Below, piece after piece: positions 20,928 through 31,971 of a stretch of DNA of 34,133 nt. Source of the stretch: Podaxis mareebaensis (Eukaryota; Basidiomycota; Agaricomycetes; Agaricales; Agaricaceae). The stretch lies in contig JAEUWP010000521.1 in NCBI GenBank assembly GCA_018524725.1, forward strand, positions 1 through 34,133, in the 5' to 3' direction. The first letter of the stretch is position 1; every line of letters begins with the position of its first letter. A program made the translations under genes and the position numbers. The notes below the pieces were generated by a model that searched no databases, was not told the DNA's origin, and saw only the letters and a program-made list of their open reading frames with translations.

Positions 20928-21168
20928 TGTAAGGGTGCACCCTTACACTTAATTTGAAAATCAAGTAACCCATGTTGCTGTATTATATTTTGATACCATT
21001 CTTGTTTACCCATCACTCCATCATCTATTTGTACCTACTGTTTATTAGGGCACTTTGGTTGTCAGGGACAACTGACCTTTGCTTGTGCCACATAGTCTCC
21101 CAATATATAGGTTTGAACTATTTGGTGTGAGTGTGAGGTCTTCCAACTGTAAAGCCTGAAGCTTTACA
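20928..21168 (+). repeat. 5' LTR of Gypsy-2
   Basis: 241 bp, opening with the 20-bp perfect palindrome TGTAAGGGTGCACCCTTACA and closing with TGTAAAGC-CTGAA-GCTTTACA (21148-21168). Confidence 0.94.
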
Positions 21169-21173
21169 TTTTT

Positions 21174-21194
21174 TTAGTTCACCGAGTGGACTAA
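21174..21194 (+). other. Hairpin directly after the 5' LTR
   Basis: TTAGTTCAC-CGA-GTGGACTAA: nine pairs including one T-G, with a 3-nt loop. It lies in the expected primer-binding region; no clear tRNA-complementary TGG is present directly at the LTR end. Confidence 0.5.
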
Positions 21195-21283
21195 CACATG
21201 AGCAAAATGCCCTATAACACCTAAACACTGCATACATGTGGCAACCAAGAATAACAATGCCCAACAAGCTTTGATGTGATAAC

Positions 21284-23985
21284 ATGTCAGATTCACCACC
21301 TAGTGGCAGTAGCTGCACTGACAATAATGGAGGAAAGGGAAATTATCCCCACTCCAGACTATTTAAATTAGAACCTGTCGACAATAGTCAACATAATGTA
21401 GAGAATCTGACTATGGGATCTAACACCACAGCCAGAAGCAACTCACATACTCTGCCACCAATAGAAGAGGAGAGTGAGCAACCATTGTCGCTTGACAGGG
21501 CACCATTGCCTGAGTTTAACACTGTAATATCGAGTGAATTATATACACTCGAAGAAAGAATTTCCCTCATTTTCAATGTGAATCATGTCAAAAGCCCTGT
21601 AAGAAGGGCAGAACTGCAATTCCACACAGAAGAATATACCATTGAGCTGTTTAAGAGCTCAACAGATATACCAATAGACCCTACATCAGAGATGTATAAG
21701 AATCTCCTATGTAAAACAATTAAATGACTTGCTTTGCTGTATAAGGCAGCAAAGCAACATAAAGGGGAACGACCTGAAACCCCCATGAATGAAATCTATC
21801 AAGCCATGCCTATGGCTCAATCAAGGAAACAAATGGATGACACAGGTGATGAGCACCTGTACAACCCTCTTTCCCAGGTAGAATCACCATCTGATGCTGA
21901 CCCTATGGTGGCACTTGGTGGCACCCTTGACAAAGGAAAAGCACCAATCAGAGGAACATCATCCTCTGTGGACCCAACCCCTTCAGAGTCAAGTATCACA
22001 ACATACTTGACCCAACAAGCCTTGGGTGAGCTGTTTGCCCCTCAAAAAATTGGTGAAAATGATGATGAATACTCTTGTCATCTAGAAAGCCAAACACAAG
22101 TGCTGACTGCCCTCAATAGGGCAATCCCCAATGTCTCTATTGCTCAACCAAGACCTATACAGAGTTCAGAAAAGCACTCTGTTAAAATTGATCTTAACCT
22201 GAGTGGAGGTGAGAGAGAAAAGTGGCTTGAAACTGGGCCATCCAAGCCCAGTATAGAATGTGCAGAATACTGGAGTGATCAAGTGGCACTCCAGCAGATG
22301 TGGAATGAAGATATTCGACTATATGGAAGGTCAAAAATACCAGACCAAGGCATCTGATTCATAGGAACAACCCCTGTAGACAGGGATGTCTTGGATGATA
22401 ATGACCTAAGGCAAGGAGCCTTGCATCCTCAATAACTGTTGTTACCACCACCCACAGCACATGCAGCCACACTAAGAGGAGTAGCCCCAGCTACTCCTCC
22501 AGTATATTCCCCAGCAGTACCACAACCCCAACTGGTTGTGGAAGTCATCAAGAGGAAGGATCCAATGAAGGGGAGGAATTATACCAACCCCCTGAAAGAC
22601 CAAGGCAAGGATATTCCCTTGTTAGAGACATACCACTGACCTTTGGGTCCCCAGGTGTTGCAAGCACCATTTGCAACCACACATGACTAATGCACAATCA
22701 ATTGAGTGCAACTATCTGAGAGTACCTCTCACAACCCTTTGAATTCCCAGAGGGGTACAGGCCTGGAAATAGGAAACCCCCCACTGAGAAAGGCCTGGAG
22801 CCTTACAGTGGGAGTCTGAGGTTTAGTGACCTCAAAAACTTTGTATCTGCACTCTGCCTAGACCTTGCATTAAAAGGTCTAGGTGGAATGGATCATACAA
22901 GGGACAGGCTGTGCCTGTATACCCTACCTTACCACTTAGCTGGAGAGGCCAAATGAATGATTGTTCAGCATGTTATAAATGTTAATTGAACCAAGTTTGA
23001 TTGGACTTTCAAGGAAGCAATCCTTGCTCTGTACAATCACTTCATGCTACCTACATCCATGCATGAAGTGAGAGAAGGACTCAAATAAGTCCATTATAGC
23101 CCTTGCATTGGAGTGCAAGGATACTATGACTCTGTCATGGATAATGCACAGTGCATGACTGTGCACCCTGATGATTACACCCTCATTGAGTTATTCCTGG
23201 AAGGAATACCTGAGGACATGAGGACAGACCTGCTATTTCATTGAGGTCTGTCCCCTGAAGCAGACTCGTTAGATGAGTTCCTTGCATACACAGTCTCATA
23301 TGAAAGCTGATGGAAACTGACATCATACTACCATCAGGCTCTTCATCTGAATAGTAGGGGAGTAGATCCCCTGATGCATAATAATTGTCCAGTACTGATT
23401 CAAGATCAATCTAGATCTCAAATGGCATTCATGCCCAAGAAGGTAGCAAATGGGCAAAAACAAATGCATATTTGAGAGTTACAGCAACTCTCACATGACT
23501 CAAAAAACAAAACAGCTCAACTGGATTACAAGTCGAGCAACCACCAAGGTGTGAGGTGGCCTAGTAAACTACTGGACCACAATGCCAATAAACCTACTGG
23601 TGCCATAAGATGTTATCACTGTGGTGGTAACCATTATGCCAGCTCAGACAAGTGCCCTTTGAAGGGTAAACCCTCACAGATTTGAGCAGCTCACACAGTG
23701 ATACCTGAAGATGGAGTATCTCACACAGGAGAAGAAGACAATGATCAGGCAGAAGATGACTGGCCTGATTATGAAGAAGAGGAGGATGATGTTGATGAAG
23801 ATCATGTGTCAACACAAGCCTCAGAAGATGGGTACACTGAAGTAACCATCATCAAGTCTGACTATGGATCTGATAGTGAGGACATGAACTTCCTTGCAAG
23901 TATCGATGATACTTCCACAGAGAGTGAAATAAATGTGCTCACTGATTACCCTGAGGAAGATGAGCCTCAAAATCAATGGGTTTGA
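21284..23985 (+). pseudogene. Gypsy-2 gag and gag-like N-terminal region
   Basis: Met 21284 opens an acidic, Ser/Asn-rich region without a recognised domain (to about 22,640). After a frame change comes the capsid-like part (LSQPFEFPEGYRPGNRKPPTE, SDLKNFVSALCLDLALKGLGG, LPYHLAGEAK; 22,720-22,960), and then EGIPEDMRTDLLFH*GLSPEADSLDEFL. A zinc knuckle CYHCGGNHYASSDKC (about 23,610) has spacing C-x2-C-x3-H-x6-C, not the usual x4/x4. A very acidic segment (EEEEDDVDEDH) follows before the protease. In-frame stops are mainly TGA. The long N-terminal extension before the capsid region is unusual. Confidence 0.8.
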
Positions 23986-24018
23986 AGAGTCACTCTTTGA
24001 ACCAATAAAGGAAAGATA

Positions 24019-27000
24019 TTGCACCCACAAATTGCCCCTTGTGAGAAGCAATGTCTTGCATCATATATCAGCATTAACAGCATTGAAGCCTGGATGCTCT
24101 GGGACTCAGGGAGTACAACCTCCAGAATGACCCCAGCCTTTGCTCAAATTGCTGACATTAAAGTCAGTGAATTAGAAGATCTGCACATGCTCCAACTGGG
24201 CACAGTTGGTAGTAGATCCACTGTGAAGTACAGCATGACTGTTGAATTAACAGTTAGGCCTATAAAAACCTCATCATACCTTGACATAGTGAACTTCAAT
24301 TGCTATGACATGATTATCAGAACTCCCTTTATGCATCAGCATAAAGTGAAGCTTGATTTCGAGAATTGAGCAGTTATCATTGATGGAGTCAGCATTCCAG
24401 CTACTGACACCATTGGTAATTCAGATATGTGGCTCTGTCGCCATCATTTGACCAATAAACATCAGTCAACATGACTATATGGAGGCAAAGAGCCCACTAA
24501 AAATTGAGTGATGGTAGAGGACATCACTGAAGCAAGTGGAATACATGCTGGGGAAAAACTCCCCCACAATTATCCCCATATCCTTGAGGAGATCCCCTTG
24601 AGGACAAGAAATGAAGACTATGGGGAGAAACTCCCCCACCCACAATATGTGAGTGAACCTAAATTTCACCCTATCATCTCAGTCAAAGATGAGTTACTAG
24701 CTTGTCAAAAGTGAGGACCACCAGTCTACAAATGACTCATCAAAACACTGGTCATCAAGGCAATGTACAACTGGTACTATGACCCACAGATGCCTGACAA
24801 ATGGAACACCATGGTATCAGGTGTCTGGTCAATGAAACAACCCACAGACGGACACCCACTGTCTACAGGATACACCCCAAGCAGTGTGGACAATATTGTC
24901 CACACAGAAGAATTCACCAGGATAAGGTACCCTGAGCAGTCTCTCAGGGACTATATCCATAGTATGACAGTTGTCTGTCTACCAATGGAAGATGACTGCA
25001 TAAAATGAATCAAGGACACATGTGCTTGATTCAAAACAAAGAAACCACCCAATAATTTGGGTGACCAGAACCAGTGCAAAATACTGCAGATTGAGCAGTG
25101 GTTGATGCATGACTACCACGATATGATGCAGGGAACACTATCTTGCCTACCCCCATTCTGAGAGGTGAATCATGAGATTCACCCCATTGAGGAGAACAAG
25201 TGATATAACTATCACTTGCCCAGATGCCCACAGTCATTACAGGAGGAGTTCCATGTAAAACTCAACCACTACATTGATGTGGGGTGGTGGGAACCCCACA
25301 ATGTTATGCAAGCAGCCCCTTTGCTTTGCATCCCCAAGAAGGATGGATGACTGCATACAGTTGTCAATGTGAAGGAGTGAAATGATAACACAGTAAAGGA
25401 TGTAACTCCTTTACCTGATCAAGAAGTAATCCACAAAGATGTAGCTAGAGTGAGATATCACTCTAAGATCAATCTAGCTGATGCATATGAACAGGTTAGA
25501 GTCTGACCTGAGGATGTGGAAAAGACAGCCTTCTCCACCATTGTGGGAACTTACAGACATCATCAGCATATTCATCCACATATACCTGGATGATATATTT
25601 ATATTTTCTAATTCTGTGGAGGAACGCAAGCAGCATCTACAGCTCATATTAGACCAACTCCACCAACAACAGCTCTACATCAAAGAGTCAAAGGTAGAAC
25701 TGTATGCAGACTGAGTAGACTGTCTTGGTCATGTAATAGACAATAATGGTATCCACCCTGATACTGATAAACTATCCCAGATCTGGGAGTGGAGAATCCC
25801 CTGCAACTATAATGACATGCAGAAATTTGTTGGACTTGTTAACTATGTGTCCAACTTTCTGCCAGATGTAACTGTGTATACTGGCCTGTTAATGGCCATA
25901 ATGCAGAATGGAACACTATTCCACTGGTGACTGTTACATCAGAGATGCTTTGATATGATCAAATGCATCTGTTGTAAAATGCCTATGATATGACTGATAG
26001 ATCCAAAGAATGGAGAACCCATATGGGTTATCTGTGACACTTTGAAAACCAGTGTCAGTGCCATGTATGGACAAGGCCCCAGCTGGGTGGACTGTTGCCC
26101 AGCAGGATTCATGTCTAAAAAGTTCTCTGCAGCACAGCAGAACTATGCTGTGCATGAACTCAAAACATTGGCTATCCTTGAAGCTTTACTGAAGTGGGAG
26201 GATAAGCTGGTAGGCTACCAAATCCACATCATTACCAATCATAAAGCACTTGAGTTTTTCAAAACTCAATCAAAATTGTCAAGCTGACAATGATGATGCC
26301 TTGACTATATGTTGAGGTTCAACTTTGACATAACCTATGTCAAAGGAGAATGCAACAAGATCACTGACTGTCTTCACAATAAGTGATCAACTGGGGTGAG
26401 CACCCCAGTGGGGAGTACATACAGGCTGACTTTCATATTGACCCTGAAGGAGATGATTTGCCAGCACCAAGATGAGCAGAGATACAATGTCTGCAAGATC
26501 AACTGGCAGCTATGAATGACGAAGGAGTCAGGTGAAGCACCAGACTCCAAAAAAAGCATGAACAATGAGATATTGAAGCTGAAGAGCTTCAAGAGGCAGC
26601 CACCCTCTGTGCTGTAGAACCAGATGTTGGCTGAGTGAAACACTCGACACAAAAATGCAAAACCAAGGGAATAACCCTTGGTGAGTCACTCTCTGCAACT
26701 GGTAACACTGCCAATTTCACCATTGGAGATGACTTCATTGATAAAGTCATTGCCAGCTACAATGCAGATTCATTAATGAGTATAGTCAAACAATCCCCAG
26801 AGAAGTATAGAGACTTCTCTGTAGATAACCAAGGAGTGATCATGAAGAAAACTCCCCTAGGAGACTGAATCATATGCATTCCAAATGACAGGCAACTCAT
26901 AACCCAGGTACTGACAAAGGCCCATGAAATTGTGGGATACCTAGGTGACCAGTGAACAGCAGAGTATGTCTGCAGATGGTACTAGTGGCCTTCATTGGTA

Positions 27001-28201
27001 AAAGATTGTCACAAGTTCTGTGGAACTTGTGAAATGTGTGCTCAAACCAAGACATTGAACACAAAACCCAGTGGAGAGCTACACTCTCTACCAGTTCCTA
27101 CCAAACCCTGGGACTCAATCAGGATGGACTTCATCAGTCCATTCCCAGAATCCAGAGGCTTTAACTATCTCTGGGTAGTTATGTGCCAGATGATGAGCAT
27201 GGTGCACTTAATACCAGTGCACACAAAAATGACAGTGTTGGAGCTGTCATGGGTTTACATATGAGATATTGTATGCTTACACAGACTACCGAGCTTGATT
27301 GTGAGTGATTGAGACTCAAAATTCACATCCACCTGGTGGAAAGAACTTCACAAGATATTAGGAGCCAAGCTCCTAATGTCAACTTCTTTTCACCCTCAAA
27401 CAGATGGCCAGACCAAGTGAATGAATTGCAATATTGGTCAGATCTTCTGTGCAACAGTACACTACAACTAAACTAATTGGGTCAACAAAGCACCATTAAC
27501 TGAGTTTGCAATCAACTCGAGCATCTCAGCTACCACAAAATACACCCCATTTGAGTTGAATTACAGATATATGCTGTCCATGATCTGGGACAGCCACAAT
27601 GCTGAAACCATCCACAAAGGGATAAAAACCTTTGCAGAAGCAGTGCTGCTAAACTTAGCAGCCACCCATAACACAATAATAGAATCATGGGTTTTCCAAA
27701 CCCACAATGCCAATAAAAAATGAGGGCCAGAACCTTGTATCAAAAAAGGAGACTTAGTCTACCTTTCTACACAGAACCTCTTGTTACCAAAGGACAGAGC
27801 TTGAAAGCTCTGTCCAAAGTTTATAGGACCCTACAAGGTCCTAGAATTGAAGCCAGAGACTTCCAATTACAAATTGGAACTGCCTCCAGTGTTATTACAC
27901 TGGAAAATCTATCCAGTGTTTCATGTAAACCTTCTGAGGCCATATCATGCCTCAGATGACACCTTATTCCCAGAGTGATCACAGCCCAAGCCATATGACT
28001 TCATGTTTGACAACAAGCACAAATGGTTCATTGGAGAGATCATAGGCCATCAGTTTACCAATGATGGTAAGATCAAATTTCAGGTCCAGTGGAGTCTGGG
28101 AGACACCACTTGGGAACCAATACAACACTGAAGAACTCATGGTATTGGATAGGTACCTGGAGCTGCAAGGGGTGTTGAAGGTTCAGCAACTTCAACCCTG
28201 A
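24019..28201 (+). pseudogene. Gypsy-2 pol: protease, RT, RNase H, integrase, chromodomain
   Basis: The protease motif WMLWDSGST is at about 24,100. RT has LLCIPKKDG*L, KE*NDNTVKDVTPLPDQ, LADAYEQVRV and, after a deletion, IYLDDIFIFSNS (YLDD at 25583-25594). The deletion near 25,548-25,556 removes roughly 25 codons expected between GTY and the YLDD strand and shifts the frame. RNase H has VICD, GFMSKKFSAAQQNY, AILEALLKWEDKL and TNHKALEFF (Asp changed to Asn, 26237-26239). The integrase has a CGTCEMC finger, RMDFISPFP, IVSD*DSKFTS and [10 protein letters not shown], where the catalytic Glu is Lys (27415-27417). KFIGPYKV precedes a chromodomain (HKWFIGEIIGHQF...QVQWSLGDTTWEP, 28,010-28,120). It ends at TGA 28199-28201. 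Between 24,019 and 25,560 I traced twelve in-frame stops, all TGA. Confidence 0.93.
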
Positions 28202-28217
28202 TCACAGCCTACCAGAA

Positions 28218-31200
28218 ATGGTAGGTACAAATCAGGTCAAAGAGATTAACTTTGACCCTGAGAATCCTACAATATATTACCAACAGCAACTTGCAAAGGT
28301 TGCCTCTTCTCTCCCTACAACCACCACCATGAACCCCCAGCACCCACAACAACCACAACAACCAACTTCTATGCCTCAGCAGAGCAGCACAAGTGGCTCT
28401 GCACCATCCACATCCCAAGGACCCTGGACAGGTCCTGGGAGGGGGAGGGAGTCAATGGACATGACTTCAGACCCCACCCCAACATTTATGAGTCAGCCTG
28501 AGCATCAACAAGGGCACCAAGACCCTCATCGCACCCTACTGTCGATGATACCAATGTCAATGTCTCAACACCCACAATTCAAGCAATGGCTGAATCAACA
28601 ATCCAGCCACCCTCCATTCAATCCCTACCCACAGGGCTACCTGAACCCTGCATACTACCCTCCTCTGCCACCAATGCTCCATCATCTGATGACAATGCCT
28701 TACCACCCCTATCATGCATTGCCGCTGCCACCAACTGCACTCCAGTTGGCCCATCACCATCACTACCCAACTGCACTGAGTGAATACACTTGGCAACTAC
28801 CTCACCCCATGCCTTCAATGACATCTGGGCCATCGAGAGCCAAAGGCAAACAACACACATCAGAGCAAGACTTACTCCAACAGCAATATGAGGAACAGAA
28901 CTTGGGCCTCATATCTTGATTACACGAGGTTGGGTTAAATGACCACCTCATTGACATGATCAACCCATTTGACAAGTTGATCAATCAAGTTCTCAATGAG
29001 CTCGTTGAGATTATACAAAACAAAAACATGCACATCAGTGTCCTTGAAGGATGCCTCCACCACCTCAATGACACACTCTCCACTGTACAGCAATCAAGAG
29101 AGTATGAGCTCAAGGCCACAATTCGTGCATCAAAAAAGAGGACCCTATCTGGTTCTCTAACACCTCCCAGTGGAGCCACCCCAGCTCCACTACAACAGCA
29201 ACAACAACCTGTGTTGAGCTCATCAGCTCGACCAAAATCATATGCTTCAGCTGCAAGTAATGCAATGACTTGCACATCCTCTACATCTTCCAAAGCAAGC
29301 ACCAGCAGTGCTTGCTCATCATCCTCATCCTCAAAGGCAGGTATGCAAACCAAGCTACTGCCTGTCACCTCCAAGAAGGTGAGTGCTCCCAGCACTCACC
29401 TGACTGCAACCTCCTCCAAGACTAGTACACCTAGCACTAGTCAAGAACCAACACCTGTCAAAAAGTTGTCCAAGTGAAGGTAACAGGATTCACCCATCAG
29501 GATAACTGATGAGTTGGTCACCCAAGAACCAGATGTCACACTCATCTATGATGACATCCCAATGGATGACACCCTGCTCCTGCCGATGACTGCTTCTGAG
29601 CAGTCATCGCATATTGAAGAACTACTGTTGGGACCTGGGATTCCAGGTCCCACCTCCCCCACATGCAACTACAGACCACTCATTCTGGTCCATCTCCCCA
29701 CCAAACTCAAGGATGCTCCTCAAGTTGTCCCCAACTACCTCACACCTGAGGACATGAACCCCATGTCCTCCAGTGAGGAGGAAGATGTGGCTGAAGACTT
29801 CAAACCCAAGAAGGGTAAGAAGAAGGCCCCTCAATTGTTGACCTCTAGGTCAACATCTCAACCAATCATCCATGACCTGCCAGGTTGTAACGGCATTATT
29901 CCATCCATGTGGGGACTATGGCAACACAGCCAAGTCCATAGTCACAAATGTGACAACAGCATGTGGAACATGTTGTCATGGCAAGTTCATTACTCACAAT
30001 GAACCAATACCATGTTTGCCAGCCACTGCCACCATTGCTGCAATGATGGAATATAAAGGCTGGGAGTTCAAAATCCCTGCCACTCATCCAGTTTATAAGG
30101 CAGCCCATTGTGGACTGCCTATGACCCCCTGCAAAGTAGAGAAGCTGATTAAGCTTCTCAATAATCATCATGCCAAAGCTGAGCATTGAGCTGAGGCACA
30201 CCACCTCCTGACTGAGCTCTACAAAATAGCTCAGTGCATGGAGGAGGGGCACTACGATGATGCAATGATCTTCCTGTTGCACCATAGTGGCTTCCACCCA
30301 GACATGCACCCATCTGGAATAACCACTGAGATAAGGGAAGAGCACCAACTGTTGTGAGCATACAAACAAGCTCATGTCTCAAATCCCAAAAACCAGACCC
30401 AGGGCATGGGAGCTGGCCTCCTCAATATCAACCATCTTGGTTGATATCTTCTTACCCATAGCCACCCAGGGTCCAACAACCTCATCAATGGTATCTTGTC
30501 TGAGCATAGACAGCTCATACATCATCGAACCACTTTTGGATACAGCCTAGCTCACTTCTTTGGGCCACCCGAATGTGGTCCTAATCATGCTGGCCAAGTG
30601 AGATTCACCCAGCTCTTTGCTGTCCTAGTCACATCACTGCAACTTTATAAAGAATATATTGAGCATTGGAACACTCAACATCCTGAACACCCCTTTGTCC
30701 CACAACTGGGACCAACATGTTATTTCTGATCACTTGACATTGATGATAGTCAAGTGCCAAATATGAACCTCAACACTGTCACTGAGGTCCTCATCCACAA
30801 TGGAGTTGACCCATCCTGGGTTGACCATGCTTACCTTTTTGGGATCCATTACTTGGATCAATCCTATACTGGTGAGCCTAGTCACCAGTCCATGTATCAT
30901 GACTGGGATGATGAACACATCTGTCATCTCAACCTATATGGACCACCCCCAGCCATCAAGAGATGGGACAGATGGTTCTACCCCAATGACCATGACCTTC
31001 TTAGGTTGTTCTTCTTCAAACAATGAGAATTCCTTCACACAGGGAAGGAAATGCAAGATGACCCCAGCTGGCTAAAGGCCAGGGGCCCCACTCACTTCCA
31101 CCTCCTAAGCAAGCAGGAGTACCCTCCACACCTGCTCAAGCCCCCAACCATACCTGTAGTTGATGGGCCCAGCAAATTGACTCTGCCCATTGCATCTAGT

Positions 31201-31374
31201 GAGGCTCAGGTTGAGGATCACCCCTCGACTGAAGCCCAACCAATGGAGGTTGATCATCCCTCCATTCTTCATCCTGAAAGTGAGTCATCACCCACTGATG
31301 CATCTGATGATGATATTGCATCATCAAACAGCTCCACACCCAGGGCTGGGAGAGCTTCATTGCTCCCCACCTAA
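28218..31374 (+). pseudogene. Gypsy-2 extra ORF (about 1,050 codons), function unknown
   Basis: The ATG is 16 nt after the pol stop, in another frame, and the ORF runs to TAA at 31372-31374. Parts: a Gln/Pro/His-rich N-terminus (28,320-28,800), a helical stretch (MINPFDKLINQVLNELVEI, 28,956), a Ser/Thr-rich basic linker (29,130-29,470), an acidic block (SSSEEEDVAEDFKPKKGKKK, 29,765), then, after a frame change near 29,885, a compact Cys/His-rich region (HPCGDYGN, CGTCCHGKFITHNEPIPC). A large helical domain follows (KVEKLIKLLNNHHAKAEH, LHHSGFHPDMHPSG, SLAHFFGPPECGPNHAGQV, YLFGIHYLDQSYTGEPSH, RWDRWFYPNDHD; 30,130-31,020), then an acidic Ser/Pro tail. The in-frame stops number about seven TGA and one TAA. 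No signal peptide, transmembrane span or catalytic motif is recognised, so it is not an obvious envelope protein. Confidence 0.65.
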
Positions 31375-31725
31375 TTTTCTATTGATGACAGGGGAGCAAC
31401 CTAGTTGCTCCACCATGTAACTATCCTCATCAAGTCTCATGACTTGATTCTACTTGTATCCTCTCCCAGGCCTCACCACCTGACCCCTATCATGGTCAAG
31501 TCTCATGACTCGACTCCCTACACACCCAGCCAAGGGGCTTTATCCCTTCAGCCTCACCACTCATTAAAACTGTATCTGAGTGACCTAGTCATCTTGGCCA
31601 TATACCCTATACCCTGAAACAGAGCATCTCATTTGTCTCAGACCTATACCTTATCATACATGACTATTTATTAATCCTCTCCTCTCTCACACCAAGAGAC
31701 TGTAAAACAGTCTGGAGGGGGTGTG
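31375..31725 (+). other. Gypsy-2 3' untranslated region and polypurine tract
   Basis: No gene is seen. It holds perfect hairpins GGAGCAAC-CTA-GTTGCTCC (about 31,392) and ATCAAGTC-TCAT-GACTTGAT (about 31,429), a related GTCAAGTC-TCAT-GACTCGAC (about 31,497), and AGACTGT-AAA-ACAGTCT (about 31,698). The polypurine tract GGAGGGGGTGTG (31714-31725) abuts the 3' LTR. Confidence 0.75.
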
Positions 31726-31966
31726 TGTAAGGGCATGCCCTTACACTTAATTCAAAAATCAAGTAACCAATGTCACTGTATTATATTTTGATACCATTCT
31801 TGTTTACCCATCACTCCATCATCTATTTGTACCTACTGTTTATTAGGGCACTTCAGTTGTCGGGGACAACTGACCTTTGCTTGTGCTATGTAGTCTCCCA
31901 ATATACGGGTTTGAACTATTTGGCATGAGTGTGAGGTCTTCCAACCATAAAGCCTGAAGCTTTACA
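31726..31966 (+). repeat. 3' LTR of Gypsy-2
   Basis: 241 bp, an ungapped partner of 20928-21168. Its first 20 bases, TGTAAGGGCATGCCCTTACA, are again a perfect palindrome though changed at four central bases. About eight TG/CA swaps, two retained CpGs, one other transition and one transversion separate the copies. Confidence 0.94.
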
Positions 31967-31971
31967 GCAAC
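31967..31971. repeat. Gypsy-2 target-site duplication, right copy (GCAAC)
   Basis: It pairs with GCAAT at 20923-20927. Joining GAG CAA to CGC ATA across the site gives VEQRIPP in one frame. Confidence 0.75.

Larger units (their letters stand above)
20928..31966 (+). mobile_element. Gypsy-2: chromodomain Ty3/Gypsy retrotransposon with an extra 3' ORF
   Basis: An 11.04-kb plus-strand element: 241-bp LTRs, gag, protease, RT, RNase H, integrase and chromodomain, then an unrelated large ORF, a polypurine tract (GGAGGGGGTG) and the 3' LTR. It is broken by many TGA stops, several frameshifts and an RT deletion near 25,550. From end to end it contains short perfect hairpins that its neighbours lack. 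Confidence 0.95.

Noticed and set aside
24019..31374. UGA read as an amino acid (recoded stop) in Gypsy-2
   Set aside because: TGA-only stops invite this idea, but the LTR comparison shows CpG loss directly, Arg codons also turned into Cys and Trp, and frameshifts plus an RT deletion show a dead copy.
28218..31374. Envelope gene for the extra ORF
   Set aside because: No signal peptide, furin-like site or transmembrane segment is visible; the composition is low-complexity and helical.
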